From Clusia tigrina (lineage: Eukaryota; Arthropoda; Insecta; Diptera; Clusiidae), in contig OV050032.1 of assembly GCA_920105625.2 (NCBI GenBank), positions 93,666,542 through 93,730,541 of the forward strand: DNA of 64,000 nt, read 5' to 3'. This document shows positions 12,281 through 25,300 of the stretch, piece by piece. Under the pieces are notes generated by a model. That model ran no database searches. It worked only from the letters and a program-made list of their open reading frames with translations, and was not told the DNA's origin. The translations under genes and the position numbers were made by a program. Positions within the stretch are counted from its first letter, which is position 1. Each line of letters starts with the position of its first letter.

Positions 12281-15200
12281 ATAGTTACAAAATGTCAAGG
12301 TTTTATGACGCTCAAGTAAAAAGTTACAAGCATTTGTATGTTGCAAACTTTGATAGTTGTAGGACGTACCGTAAAGAAGTTAGGGGCGTTTGAAGTTTTA
12401 TCAGTGTTTGATATGGGACTCTAGGGTAGCATAGATTTGAGCGATGGCTTAAATTGACAAGAGGCTCGAGTACTTTATTGTTACAAAATTTCAAAGTTTT
12501 ATGACGCTCCAGTGAAAAGTTACAAGCATTTGTATGTTGTAAACATTGATAGTTGCAGGACGTACCGTAAAGAAGTTAGGGGCGTTTGATGTTTTATCAG
12601 TGTTTGATTTGGGACTCTAGGGTAGCATAGCTTTGAGCGATAGCTTAAATTGACAAGAGGCTCGGGTACTTTATTGTTACAAAATGTCAAGGTTTTATGA
12701 CGCTCCAGTAAAAAGTTACAAGCATTTGTATGTTGCAAACTTTGATAGGTGTAGGAGGTACCGTATAGAAGTTAGGGCCATTTGAAGTTTTATCAGTGTT
12801 TGATTTGGGACTCAAGGGTAGCATAGCTTTGAGCGATAGCTTAAATTGACAAGAGGCTCGAGTACTTTATTATTACAAAATTTCAAAGTTTTATGACGCT
12901 CCAGTAAAAAGTTACAAGCATTTGTATGTTGCAAACTTTGATAGGTGTAGGACGTACCGTATAGAAGTTAGGGCTATTTGAAGTTTTATCAGTCTTTGAT
13001 TTGGGACTCAAGGGTAGCATAGCTTTGAGCGATAGCTTAAATTGACAAGAGGCTCGAGTACTTTATTATTACAAAATTTCAAGGTTTTATGCCGCTCCAG
13101 TAAAAAGTTACAAGCATTTGTATGTTGCAAACTTTGATAGGTGTAGGACGTACTGTAAATAAGTTTAGGGGCGTTTGAAGTTTTATCAGTGTTTGATTTG
13201 GGACTCTAGGGTAGCATAGCTTTGAGCGATAGCTTAAATTGACAAGAGGTTCGGGTACTTTATTGTTACAAAATTTCAAGGTTCTACGACGCTCCAGTAA
13301 AAAGTTACAAGCATTTGTATGTTGCAAACTTTGGTAGGTATTCGACCTACCGTATAGAAGTTAGGGCCATTTGAAGTTTTATCAGTGTTTGATTTGGGAC
13401 TCAAGGGTAGCATAGCTTTGAGCGATAGCTTAAATTGACAAGAGGCTCGAGTACTTTATTATTACAAAATTTCAAGGTTTTATGACGCTCCAGTAAAAAG
13501 TTACAAGCATTTGTATGTTGCAAACTTTGATAGGTGTAGGACGTACCGTATAGAAGTTAGGGCCATTTGAAGTTTTTTCAGTGTTTGATTTGGGACTCTA
13601 GGGTAGCATAGCTTTGAGCGATGGCTTAAATTGACAAGAGGCTCGAGTACTTTATTGTTACAAAATTTCAAGGTTTTATGACGCTCCAGTAAAAAGTTAC
13701 AAGCATTTGTGTGTTGTAAACTTTGATAGGTGTAGGACGTACCGTAAAGAAGTTAGGGGCGTTTGAAGTTTTATCAGTGTTTGATTTGGGACTCAGGGGT
13801 AGCATAGCTTTGAGCGATAGCTTAAATTGACAAGAGGCTCGAGTACTTTATTATTACAAAATTTCAAGGTTTTATGACGCTCCAGTAAAAAGTTACAAGC
13901 ATTTGTATGTTGCAAAACTTTGATAGGTGTAGGACGTACCGTAAAGAAGTTAGGGGCGTTTGAAGTTTTATCATTGTTTGATATGGGACTCTAGGGTAGC
14001 ATATCTTTGAGCGATGGCTTAAATTGACAAGAGGCTCGAGTACTTTATTGTTACAAAATTTGAAGGTTTTATGACGCTCCAGTAAAAAGTTACAAGCATT
14101 TGTATGTTGTAAACTTTGATAGGTGTAGGACGTACCGTAAAGAAGTTAGGGGCGTTTGAAGTTTTATCAGTGTTTGATTTGGGACTCTAGGGTAGCATAG
14201 CTTTGAGCGATAGCTTAAATTGACAAGAGGCTCGGGTACTTTATAGTTACAAAATGTCAAGGTTTTATGACGCTCAAGTAAAAAGTTACAAGCATTTGTA
14301 TGTTGCAAACTTTGATTGGTGTAGGACGTACCATATAGAAGTTAGGGCCATTTGAAGTTTTATCAGTGTTTGATTTGGGACTCAAGGGTAGCATAGCTTT
14401 GAGCGATAGCTTAAATTGACAAGAGGCTCGAGTACTTTATTATTACAAAATTTCAAGGTTTTATGACGCTCCAGTAAAAAGTTACAAGCATTTGTATGTT
14501 GCAAACTTTGATAGTTGTAGGACGTACCGTAAAGAAGTTAGGGGCGTTTGAAGTTTTATCAGTGTTTGATATGGGACTTTAGGGTAGCATAGCTTTGAGC
14601 GATGGCTTAAATTGACAAGAGCCTCGAGTACTTTATTGTTATAAAATTTCAAGGTTTTATGACGCTCCAGTAAAAAGTTACAAGCATTTGTATGTTGCAA
14701 ATTTTGATAGGTGTAGGACGTACCGTAAAGAAGTTAGGGCCATTTGAAGTTTTATCAGTGTTTCATTTGGGACTCAAGGGTAGCATAGCTTTGAGCGATA
14801 GCTTAAATTAACAAGAGGCTCGAGTACTTTATTATTACAAAATTTCAAGGTTTTATGACGCTCCAGTAAAAAGTTACAAGCATTTGTATGTTGCAAACTT
14901 TGATAGGTGTAGGACGTACCGTAAAGAAGTTAGGGGCGTTTGAAGTTTTATCAGTGTTTGATATGGGACTCTAGGGTAGCATAGCTTTGAGCGATAGCTT
15001 AAATTGACAAGAGGCTCCAGTACTTTATTATTACAAAATTTCAAGGTTTTATGACGCTCCAGTAAAAAGTTACAAGCATTTGTATGTTGCAAACTTTGAT
15101 AGGTGTAGGACGTACCGTATAGAAGTTAGGGCCATTTGAAGCTTTATCAGTGTTTGATTTGGGACTCAAGGGTAGCATAGCTTTGAGCGATAGCTTAAAT

Positions 15201-16070
15201 TGAGAAGAGGCTCGAGTACTTTATTATTACAAAATTTCAAGGTTTTATGACGCTCCAGTAAAAAGTTACAAGCATTTGTATGTTGCAAACTTTGATAGGT
15301 GTAGGACGTACCGTAAAGAAGTTAGGGGCGTTTGAAGTTTTATCAGTGTTTGATATGGGACTCTAGGGTAGCATAGCTTTGAGCGATGGCTTAAATTGAC
15401 AAGAGGCTCGAGTACTTTATTGTTACAAAATTTCAAGGTTTTATGACGCTCCAGTGAAAAGTTACAAGCATTTGTATGTTGTAAACTTTGATAGGTGTAG
15501 GACGTACCGTAAAGAAGTTAGGGGCGTTTGAAGTTTTATCAGTGTTTGATTTGGGACTCTAGGGTACATAGCTTTGAGCGATAGCTTAAATTGACAAGAG
15601 GCTCGGGTACTTTATTGTTACAAAATGTCAAGGTTTTATGACGCTCCAGTAAAAAGTTACAAGCATTTGTATGTTGCAAACTTTGATAGGTGTAGGAAGT
15701 ACCGTAAAGAAGTTAGGGGCGTTTGAAGTTTAATCAGTGTTTGATTTGGGACTCAAGGGTAGCATAGCTTTGAGCGATAGCTTAAATTGACAAGATGCTC
15801 GAGTACTTTATTGTTACAAAATTTCAAGGTTTTATAACGCTCCAGTAAAAAGTTACAAGCATTTGTATGTTGGAAACTTTGATAGATGTTGGACGTACCG
15901 TATAGAAGTTAGAGCCATTTTAAGTTTTATCAGTGTTTGATTTGGGACTCAAGGGTAGCATAGCTTTGAGCGATGGCTTAAATTGACAAGAGGCTCGAGT
16001 ACTTTATTGTTACAAAATTTCAAGGTTTTATGACGCTCCAGTAAAAAGATACAAGCATTTGTATGTTGCA
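12281..16070 (-). repeat. Dimer-rich sub-block next to the gap
   Basis: Monomers here often alternate between a GACTCTAGGG/GGGGCG type and a GACTCAAGGG/GGGCCA type, giving a 392-bp dimer rhythm (for example open frames at 14090, 14482 and 14874). Marker ATGCCGCTCCAG at about 13090, with GAAGTTTAGGGG just after it, and TTTGATTGGTGTAG at 14311 recur together at about 60413 and 61633, at an offset of about 47322 bp. This sub-block thus belongs to the same family as the right end of the window, not to the sub-block that follows it. Confidence 0.78.
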
Positions 16071-18022
16071 AACTTTAGGTGTAGGACGTACCGTATAGAA
16101 GTTAGGGCTATTTGAAGTTTTATCAGTGTTCGATTTGGGACTCAATGGTAGCATAGCTTTGAGCGATAACTTAAATTGACAAGATGCTCGAGTACTTTAT
16201 TGTTAAAAAATTTCAAGGTTTTATGACGCTCCAGTAAAAAGTTACAAGCATTTGTATGTTGCAAACTTTGATAGGTGTAGGACGTACCGTAAAGAAGTTA
16301 GGGGCGTTTGCAGTTTTATCAGTGTTTGATTTGGGACTCTAGGGTAGCAGAGCTTTGAGCGATAACTTAAATTGACAAGATGCTCGAGTACTTCATTGTT
16401 ACAAAATTTCAAGGTTTTATGACGCTCCAGTAAAAAGATACAAACATTTGTATGTTGCAAACTTTGATAGGTGTAGGACGTACCGTATAGAAGATAGGGC
16501 CATTTGCAGTTTTATCAGTGTTTGATTTGGGACTCTAGGGTAGCATAGCTTTGAGCGATGGCTTAAATTGACAAGAGGCTCGAGTACTTTATTATTACAA
16601 AATTTCAAGGTTTTATGACGCTCCAGTAAAAAGTTACAAGCATTTGTATGTTGCACACTTTGATAGGTGTAAGACGTACCGTATAGAAGCTAGGGCCATT
16701 TGAAGTTTTATCAGTGTTTGATTTGGGACTCTAGGGTAGCATAGCTTTGAGCGATGGCTTAAATTGATAAGAGGCTCGAGTACTTTATTGTTACAAAATT
16801 TCAAGGTTTTATGACGCTCCAGTGAAAAGTTACAAGCATTTGTATGTTGTAAACTTTGATAGGTGTAGGAGGTACCGTATAGAAGTTAGGGGCGTTTGAA
16901 GTTTTATCAGTGTTTGGGATTCTAGGGTAGCATAGCTTTGAGCGATAGCTTAAATTGACAAGAGGCTCGAGTACTTTATTGTTACAAAATTTCAAGGTTT
17001 TATGACGCTCCAGTAAAAAGTTACAAGCATTTGTATGTTGCAAACTTTGATAGGTGTAGGAGGTACCGTATAGAAGTTAGGGCCATTTGAAGCTTTATCA
17101 GTGTTTGATTTGGGACTCAAGGGTAGCATAGCTTTGAGCGATAGCTTAAATTGAGAAGAGGCTCGAGTACTTTATTATTACAAAATTTCAAGGTTTTATG
17201 ACGCTCCAGTAAAAAGTTACAAGCATTTGTATGTTGCAAACTTTGATAGGTGTAGGACGTACCGTAAAGAAGTTAGGGACGTTTGAAGTTTTATCAGTGT
17301 TTGATATGGGACTCTAGGGTAGCATAGCTTTGAGCGATGGCTTAAATTGACAAGAGGCTCGAGTACTTTATTGTTACAAAATTTCAAGGTTTTATGACGC
17401 TCCAGTGAAAAGTTACAAGCATTTGTATGTTGTAAACTTTGATAGGTGTAGGACGTACCGTAAAGAAGTTAGGGGCGTTTGAAGTTTTATCAGTGTTTGA
17501 TTTGGGACTCTAGGGTAGCATAGCTTTGAGCGATAGCTTAAATTGACAAGAGGCTCGGGTACTTTATTGTTACAAAATGTCAAGGTTTTATGACGCTCCA
17601 GTAAAAAGTTACAAGCATTTGTATGTTGCAAACTTTGATAGGTGTAGGAAGTACCGTAAAGAAGTTAGGGGCGTTTGAAGTTTTATCAGTGTTTGATTTG
17701 GGACTCAAGGGTAGCATAGCTTTGAGCGATAGCTTAAATTGACAAGATGCTCGAGTACTTTATTGTTACAAAATTTCAAGGTTTTATAACGCTCCAGTAA
17801 AAAGTGACAAGCATTTGTATGTTGCAAACTTTGATAGATGTAGGACGTACCGTATAGAAGTTAGAGCCATTTTAAGTTTTATCAGTGTTTGATTTGGGAC
17901 TCAAGGGTAGCATAGCTTTGAGCGATGGCTTACATTGACAAGAGGCTCGAGTACTTTATTGTTACAAAATTTCAAGGTTTTATGACGCTCCAGTAAAAAG
18001 ATACAAGCATTTGTATGTTGCA
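16071..18022 (-). repeat. HOR copy, 10 monomers (1952 bp)
   Basis: The marker GCAAACTTTAGGTGTAG, with three bases (from TTTGATAGG) missing, stands at 16071 and again at 18023. Length is 10 x 196 minus 8, explained by that 3-bp loss plus a 5-bp loss at GTGTTTGGGATTC near 16914. Neighbouring marks shared with the next copies are GTTCGATTTGGGACTCAATGG, GTTAAAAAATTTC, GTAGCAGAGC and TACTTCATTG. Confidence 0.85.
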
Positions 18023-20626
18023 AACTTTAGGTGTAGGACGTAACGTATAGAAGTTAGGGCTATTTGAAGTTTTATCAGTGTTCGATTTGGGACTCAATGG
18101 TAGCATAGCTTTGAGCGATAACTTAAATTGACAAGATGCTCGAGTACTTTATTGTTAAAAAATTTCAAGGTTTTATGACGCTCCAGTAAAAAGTTACAAG
18201 CATTTGTATGTTGCAAACTTTGATAGGTGTAGGACGTACCGTAAAGAAGTTAGGGGCGTTTGCAGTTTTATCAGTGTTTGATTTGGGACTCTAGGGTAGC
18301 AGAGCTTTGAGCGATAACTTAAATTGACAAGATGCTCGAGTACTTCATTGTTACAAAATTTCATGGTTTTATGACGCTCCAGTAAAAAGATACAAACATT
18401 TGTATGTTGCAAACTTTGATAGGTGTAGGACGTACCGTATAGAAGATAGGGCCATTTGAAGTTTTATCAGTGTTTGATTTGGGACTCTAGGGTAGCATAG
18501 CTTTGAGCGATGGCTTAAATTGACAAGAGGCTCGAGTACTTTATTATTACAAAATTTCAAGGTTTTATGACGCTCCAGTAAAAAGTTACAAGCATTTGTA
18601 TGTTGCACACTTTGATAGGTGTAAGACGTACCGTATAGAAGCTAGGGCCATTTGAAGTTTTATCAGTGTTTGATTTGGGACTCTAGGGTAGCATAGCTTT
18701 GAGCGATGGCTTAAATTGATAAGAGGCTCGAGTACTTTATTGTTACAAAATTTCAAGGTTTTATGACGCTCCAGTGAAAAGTTACAAGCATTTGTATGTT
18801 GTAAACTTTGATAGGTGTAGGAGGTACCGTATAGAAGTTAGGGGCGTTTGAAGTTTTATCAGTGTTTGATATGGGACTCTAGGGTAGCATAGCTTTGAGC
18901 GATGGCTTAAATTGACAAGAGGCTCGAGTACTTTATTGTTACAAAATTTCAAGGTTTTATGACGCTCCAGTGAAAAGTTACAAGCATTTGTATGTTGTAA
19001 ACTTTGATAGGTGTAGGACGTACCGTAAAGAAGTTAGGGGCGTTTGAAGTTTTATCAGTGTTTGATTTGGGACTCTAGGGTAGCATAGCTTTGAGCGATA
19101 GCTTAAATTGACAAGAGGCTCGGGTACTTTATTATTACAAAATTTCAAGGTTTTATGACGCTCCAGTAAAAAGTTACAAGCATTTGTATGTTGCAAACTT
19201 TGATAGATGTAGGACGTACCGTAAAGAAGTTAGGGGCGTTTGAAGTTTTATCAGTGTTTGATATGGGACTTTAGGGTAGCATAGCTTTGAGCGATGGCTT
19301 AAATTGACAAGAGCCTCGAGTACTTTATTGTTATAAAATTTCAAGGTTTTATGACGCTCCAGTAAAAAGTTACAAGCATTTGTATGTTGCAAATTTTGAT
19401 AGGTGTAGGACGTACCGTAAAGAAGTTAGGGCCATTTGAAGTTTTATCAGTGTTTCATTTGGGACTCAAGGGTAGCATAGCTTTGAGCGATAGCTTAAAT
19501 TGACAAGAGGCTCGAGTACTTTATTATTACAAAATTTCAAGGTTTTATGACGCTCCAGTAAAAAGTTACAAGCATTTGTATGTTGCAAACTTTGATAGGT
19601 GTAGGACGTACCGTAAAGAAGTTAGGGGCGTTTGGAGTTTTATCAGTGTTTGATATGGGACTCTAGGGTAGCATAGCTTTGAGCGATAGCTTAAATTGAC
19701 AAGAGGCTCGAGTACTTTATTATTACCAAATTTCAAGGTTTTATGACGCTCCAGTAAAAAGTTACAAGCATTTGTATGTTGCAAACTTTGATAGGTGTTT
19801 TATGACGCTCCAGTAAAAAGTTACATGCATTTGTATGTTGCAAACTTTGATAGGTGTAGGACGTACCGTAAAGAAGTTAGGGGCGTTTGAAGTTTTATCA
19901 GTGTTTGATATGGGACTCTAGGGTAGCATAGCTTTGAGCGATGGCTTAAATTGACAAGAGGCTCGAGTACTTTATTGTTACAAAATTTCAAGGTTTTATG
20001 ACGCTCCAGTGAAAAGTTACAAGCATTTGTATGTTGTAAACTTTGATAGGTGTAGGACGTACCGTAAAGAAGTTAGGGGCGTTTGAAGTTTTATCAGTGT
20101 TTGATTTGGGACTCTAGGGTAGCATAGCTTTGAGCGATAGCTTAAATTGACAAGAGGCTCGGGTACTTTATTGTTACAAAATGTCAAGGTTTTATGACGC
20201 TCCAGTAAAAAGTTACAAGTATTTGTATGTTGCAAACTTTGATAGGTGTAGGAAGTACCGTAAAGAAGTTAGGGGCGTTTGAAGTTTAATCAGTGTTTGC
20301 TTTGGGACTCAAGGGTAGCATAGCTTTGAGCGATAGCTTAAATTGACAAGATGCTCGAGTACTTTATTGTTACAAAATTTCAAGGTTTTATAACGCTCCA
20401 GAAAAAAGTTACAAGCATTTGTATGTTGGAAACTTTGATAGATGTAGGACGTACCATATAGAAGTTAGAGCCATTTTAAGTTTTATCAGTGTTTGATTTG
20501 GGACTCAAGGGTAGCATAGCTTTGAGCGATGGCTTAAATTGACAAGAGGCTCGAGTACTTTATTGTTACAAAATTTCAAGGTTTTATGACGCTCCAGTAA
20601 AAAGATACAAGCATTTGTATGTTGCA
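18023..20626 (-). repeat. HOR copy, 13 monomers plus 59 bp (2604 bp)
   Basis: This is the next copy of the 16-18 kb unit, between the 3-bp-deletion marks at 18023 and 20627. Length equals 13 x 196 plus 59 minus 3. The 59 extra bases are the partial duplication at 19738-19855. The three extra monomers relative to the preceding copy include TATAAAATTTC and TGTTTCATTTGG variants that also occur at 14.6-14.8 kb. A third copy starts at 20627 and keeps the same order of variants until about 22.2 kb. Confidence 0.83.
19738..19855 (-). repeat. 59-bp partial-monomer tandem duplication
   Basis: Bases 19738-19796 (GTTTTATGACGCTCC to TTTGATAGGT) are repeated at 19797-19855 with a single difference (ACAAGCATTTG becomes ACATGCATTTG). 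It is one of very few places where array periodicity is broken by something other than whole monomers or tiny indels. The join GGTGTTTTATG shares GTTTT with the normal AGGTTTTATG, so a short microhomology may have guided it. Confidence 0.93.
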
Positions 20627-22344
20627 AACTTTAGGTGTAGGACGTACCGTATAGAAGTTAGGGCTATTTGAAGTTTTATCAGTGTTCGATTTGGGACTCA
20701 ATGGTAGCATAGCTTTGAGCGATAACTTAAATTGACAAGATGCTCGAGTACTTTATTGTTAAAAAATTTCAAGGTTTTATGACGCTCCAGTAAAAAGTTA
20801 CAAGCATTTGTATGTTGCAAACTTTGATAGGTGTAGGACGTACCCTAAAGAAGTTAGGGGCGTTTGCAGTTTTATCAGTGTTTGATTTGGGACTCTAGGG
20901 TACCAGAGCTTTGAGCGATAACTTAAATTGACAAGATGCTCGAGTACTTCAATGTTACAAAATTTCAAGGTTTTATGACGCTCCAGTAAAAAGATACAAA
21001 CATTTGTATATTGCAAACTTTGATAGGTGTAGAACGTACCGTATAGAAGATAGGGCCATTTGAAGTTTTATCAGTGTTTGATTTGGGACTCTAGGGTAGC
21101 ATAGCTTTGAGCGATGGCTTAAATTGACAAGAGGCTCGAGTACTTTATTATTACAAAATTTCAAGGTTTTATGACGCTCCAGTAAAAAGTTACAAGCATT
21201 TGTATGTTGCACACTTTGATAGGTGTAAGACGTACCGTATAGAAGCTAGGGCCATTTGAAGTTTTATCAGTGTTTGATTTGGGACTCTAGGGTAGCATAG
21301 CTTTGAGCGATGGCTTAAATTGATAAGAGGCTCGAGTACTTTATTGTTACAAAATTTCAAGGTTTTATGACGCTCCAGTGAAAAGTTACAAGCATTTGTA
21401 TGTTGTAAACTTTGATAGGTGTAGGAGGTACCGTATAGAAGTTAGGGGCGTTTGAAGTTTTATCAGTGTTTGATATGGGACTCTAGGGTAGCATAGCTTT
21501 GAGCGATGGCTTAAATTGACAAGAGGCTCGAGTACTTTATTGTTACAAAATTTCAAGGTTTTATGACGCTCCAGTGAAAAGTTACAAGCATTTGTATGTT
21601 GTAAACTTTGATAGGTGTAGGACGTACCGTAAAGAAGTTAGGGGCGTTTGAAGTTTTATCAGTGTTTGATTTGGGACTCTAGGGTAGCATAGCTTTGAGC
21701 GATAGCTTAAATTGACAAGAGGCTCGGGTACTTTATTGTTACAAAATGTCAAGGTTTTATGACGCTCCAGTAAAAAGTTACAAGCATTTGTATGTTGCAA
21801 ACTTTGATAGGTGTAGGAAGTACCGTAAAGAAGTTAGGGGCGTTTGAAGTTTTATCAGTGTTTGATTTGGGACTCAAGGGTAGCATAGCTTTGAGCGATA
21901 GCTTAAATTGAGAAGATGCTCGAGTACTTTATTGTTACAAAATTTCAAGGTTTTATAACGCTCCAGTAAAAAGTTACAAGCATTTGTATGTTGCAAACTT
22001 TGATAGATGTAGGACGTACCGTAAAGAAGTTAGGGGCGTTTGAAGTTTTATCAGTGTTTGATTTGGGATTCTAGGGTAGCATAGCTTTGAGCGATAGCTT
22101 AAATTGACAAGAGGCTCGAGTACTTTATTGTTACAAAATTTCAAGGTTTTATGACGCTCCAGTAAAAAGTTACAAGCATTTGTATGTTGCAAACTTTGAT
22201 AGGTGTAGGAGGTACCGTATAGAAGTTAGGGCCAATTGAAGTTTTATCAGTGTTTGATTTGGGACTCAAGGGTAGCATAGCTTTGAGCGATATCTTAAAT
22301 TGACAAGAGGCTCGAGTACTTTATTGTTACAAAATTTCAAGGTT

Positions 22345-25300
22345 TTATGACGCTCCAGTAAAAAGATACAAGCATTTGTATGTTGTAAACTTTGATAGGT
22401 GTAGGACGTACCGTAAAGAAGTTAGGGGTGTTTTTAGTTTTATCAGTGTTTGATTTGGGACTCTAGGGTAGCATAGCTTTGAGCGATAACTTAAATTGAC
22501 AAGATGCTCGAGTACTTTATTGTTAAAAAATTTCAAGGTTTTATGACGCTCCAGTAAAAAGTTACAAGCATTTGTATGTTGCAAACTTTGATAGGTGTAG
22601 GACGTACCGTAAAGAAGTTAGGGGCGTTTGCAGTTTTATCAGTGTTTGATTTGGGACTCTGGGGTAGCATAGCTTTGAGCGATGGCTTAAATTGACAAGA
22701 GGCTCGAGTACTTTATTGTTACAAAATTTCAAGGTTTTATGACGCTCCAGTAAAAAGTTACAAGCATTTGTATGTTGTAAACTTTGATAGGTGTAGGAAG
22801 TACCGTAAATAAGTTAGGGGCGTTTGAAGTTTTATCAGTGTTTGACTTGGGACTCAAAGGTAGCATAGCTTTGAGCGATAGCTTAAATTGACAAGATGCT
22901 CGAGTACTTTATTGTTACAAAACTTCAAGGTTTTATAACGCTCCAGTAAAAAGTTACAAGCATTTGTATGTTGCAAACTTTGATAGATGTAGGACGTACC
23001 GTATAGAAGTTAGAGCCATTTTAAGTTTTATCAGTGTTTGATTTGGGACTCAAGGGTAGCATAGCTTTGAGCGATGGCTTAAATTGACAAGAGGCTCGAG
23101 TACTTTATTGTTACAAAATTTCAAGGTTTTATGACGCTCCAGTAAAAAGATACAAGCATTTGTATGTTGCAAACTTTGATAGGTGTAGGACGTACCGTAT
23201 AGAAGTTAGGACTATTTGAAGTTTTATCAGTGTTCGATTTGGGACTCAATGGTAGCATAGCTTTGAGCGATAACTTAAATTGACAAGATGCTCGAGTACT
23301 TTATTGTTAAAAAATTTCAAGGTTTTATGACGCTCCAGTAAAAAGTTACAAGCATTTGTATGTTGCAAACTTTGATAGGTGTAGGACGTACCGTAAAGAA
23401 GTTAGGGGCGTTTGCAGTTTTATCAGTGTTTGATTTGGGACTCTAGGGTAGCAGAGATTTGAGCGATAACTTAAATTGACAAGATGCTCGAGTACTTCAT
23501 TGTTACAAAATTTCAAGGTTTTATGACGCTCCAGTAAAAAGATACAAGCATTTGTATGTTGCAAACTTTGATAGGTGTAGGCGGTACCGTATAGAAGTTA
23601 GGGCCAATTGAAGTTTTATCAGTGTTTGATTTGGGACTCAAGGGTAGCATAGCTTTGAGCGATAGCTTAAATTGACAAGAGGCTCGAGTACTTTATTATT
23701 ACAAAATTTCAAGGTTTTATGACGCTCCAGTAAAAAGTTACAAGCATTTGTATGTTGCAAACTTTGATAGGTGTAGGAAGTACCGTAAAGAAGTTAGGGG
23801 CGTTTGAAGTTTTATCAGTGTTTGATTTGGGACTCAAGGGTAGCATAGCTTTGAGCGATAGCTTAAATTGACAAGATGCTCGAGTACTTTATTGTTACAA
23901 AATTTCAAGGTTTTATAACGCTCCAGTAAAAAGTTACAAGCATTTCTATGTTGCAAACTTTGATAGATGTAGGACGTACCGTAAAGAAGTTAGAGCCATT
24001 TTAAGTTTTATCAGTATTTGATTTGGGACTCCAGGGTAGCATAGCTTTGAGCGATGGCTTAAATTGACAAGAGGCTCCAGTACTTTATTGTTACAAAATT
24101 TCAAGGTTTTATGACGCTCCAGTAAAAAGATACAAGCATTTGTATGTTGTAAACTTTGATAGGTGTAGGACGTACCGTAAATAAGTTAGGGGCGTTTGAA
24201 GTTTTATCAGTGTTTGATTTGGGACTCTAGGGTAGCATAGCTTTGAGCGATAACTTAAATTGACAAGATGCTCGAGTACTTTATTGTTAAAAAATTTCAA
24301 GGTTTTATGACGCTCCAGTAAAAAGTTACAAGCATTTGTATGTTGCAAACTTTGATAGGTGTAGGACGTACCGTAAAGAAGTTAGGGGCGTTTGCAGTTT
24401 TATCAGTGTTTGATTTGGGACTCTAGGGTAGCATAGCTTTGAGCGATACCTTAAATTGACAAGAGGCTCGGGTACTTTATTGTTACAAAATGTTAAGGTT
24501 TTATGACGCTCCAGTAAAAAGTTACAAGCATTTGTATGTTGCAAACTTTGATAGGTGTAGGAAGTACCGTAAAGAAGTTAGGGGCGTTTGAAGTTTTATC
24601 AGTGTTTGATTTGGGACTCAAAGGTAGCATAGCTTTGAGCGATAGCTTAAATTGACAAGATGCTCGAGTACTTTATTGTTAAAAAATTTCAAGGTTTTAT
24701 GACGCTCCAGTAAAAAGTTACAAGCATTTGTATGTTGCAAACTTTGATAGGTGTAGGACGTACCGTATAGAAGTTAGGGACATTTGAAGTTTTATCAGTG
24801 TTTGATTTGGGACTCTAGGGTAGCATAGCTTTGAGCGATGGCTTAAATTGACAAGAGGCTCGAGTACTTCATTGTTACAAAATTTCAAGGTTTTATGACG
24901 CTCCAGTGAAAAGTTACAAGCATTTGTATGTTGTAAACTTTGATAGGTGTAGGACGTACCGTAAAGAAGTTAGGGGCGTTTGCAGTTTTATCAGTGTTTG
25001 ATTTGGGACTCTAGGGTAGCATAGCTTTGAGCGATGGCTTAAATTGACAAGAGGCTCGAGTACTTTATTGTTACAAAATTTCAAGGTTTTATGACGCTCC
25101 AGTGAAAAGTTACAAGCATTTGTATGTTGTAAACTTTGATAGGTGTAGGACGTACCGTAAAGAAGTTAGGGGCGTTTGCAGTTTTATCAGTGTTTGATTT
25201 GGGACTCTAGGGTAGCATAGCTTTGAGCGATGGCTTAAATTGACAAGAGGCTCGAGTACTTTATTGTTACAAAATTTCAAGGTTTTATGACGCTCCAGTA

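Noticed and set aside
11987..12393. Frames spanning the Ns around the gap
   Set aside because: Most of their codons are undetermined bases; they are artefacts of translating through the gap.
12281..12480. Proof of a biological inversion at the gap
   Set aside because: The change of direction coincides with Ns, so the junction itself is not seen; only a candidate, reported as such.
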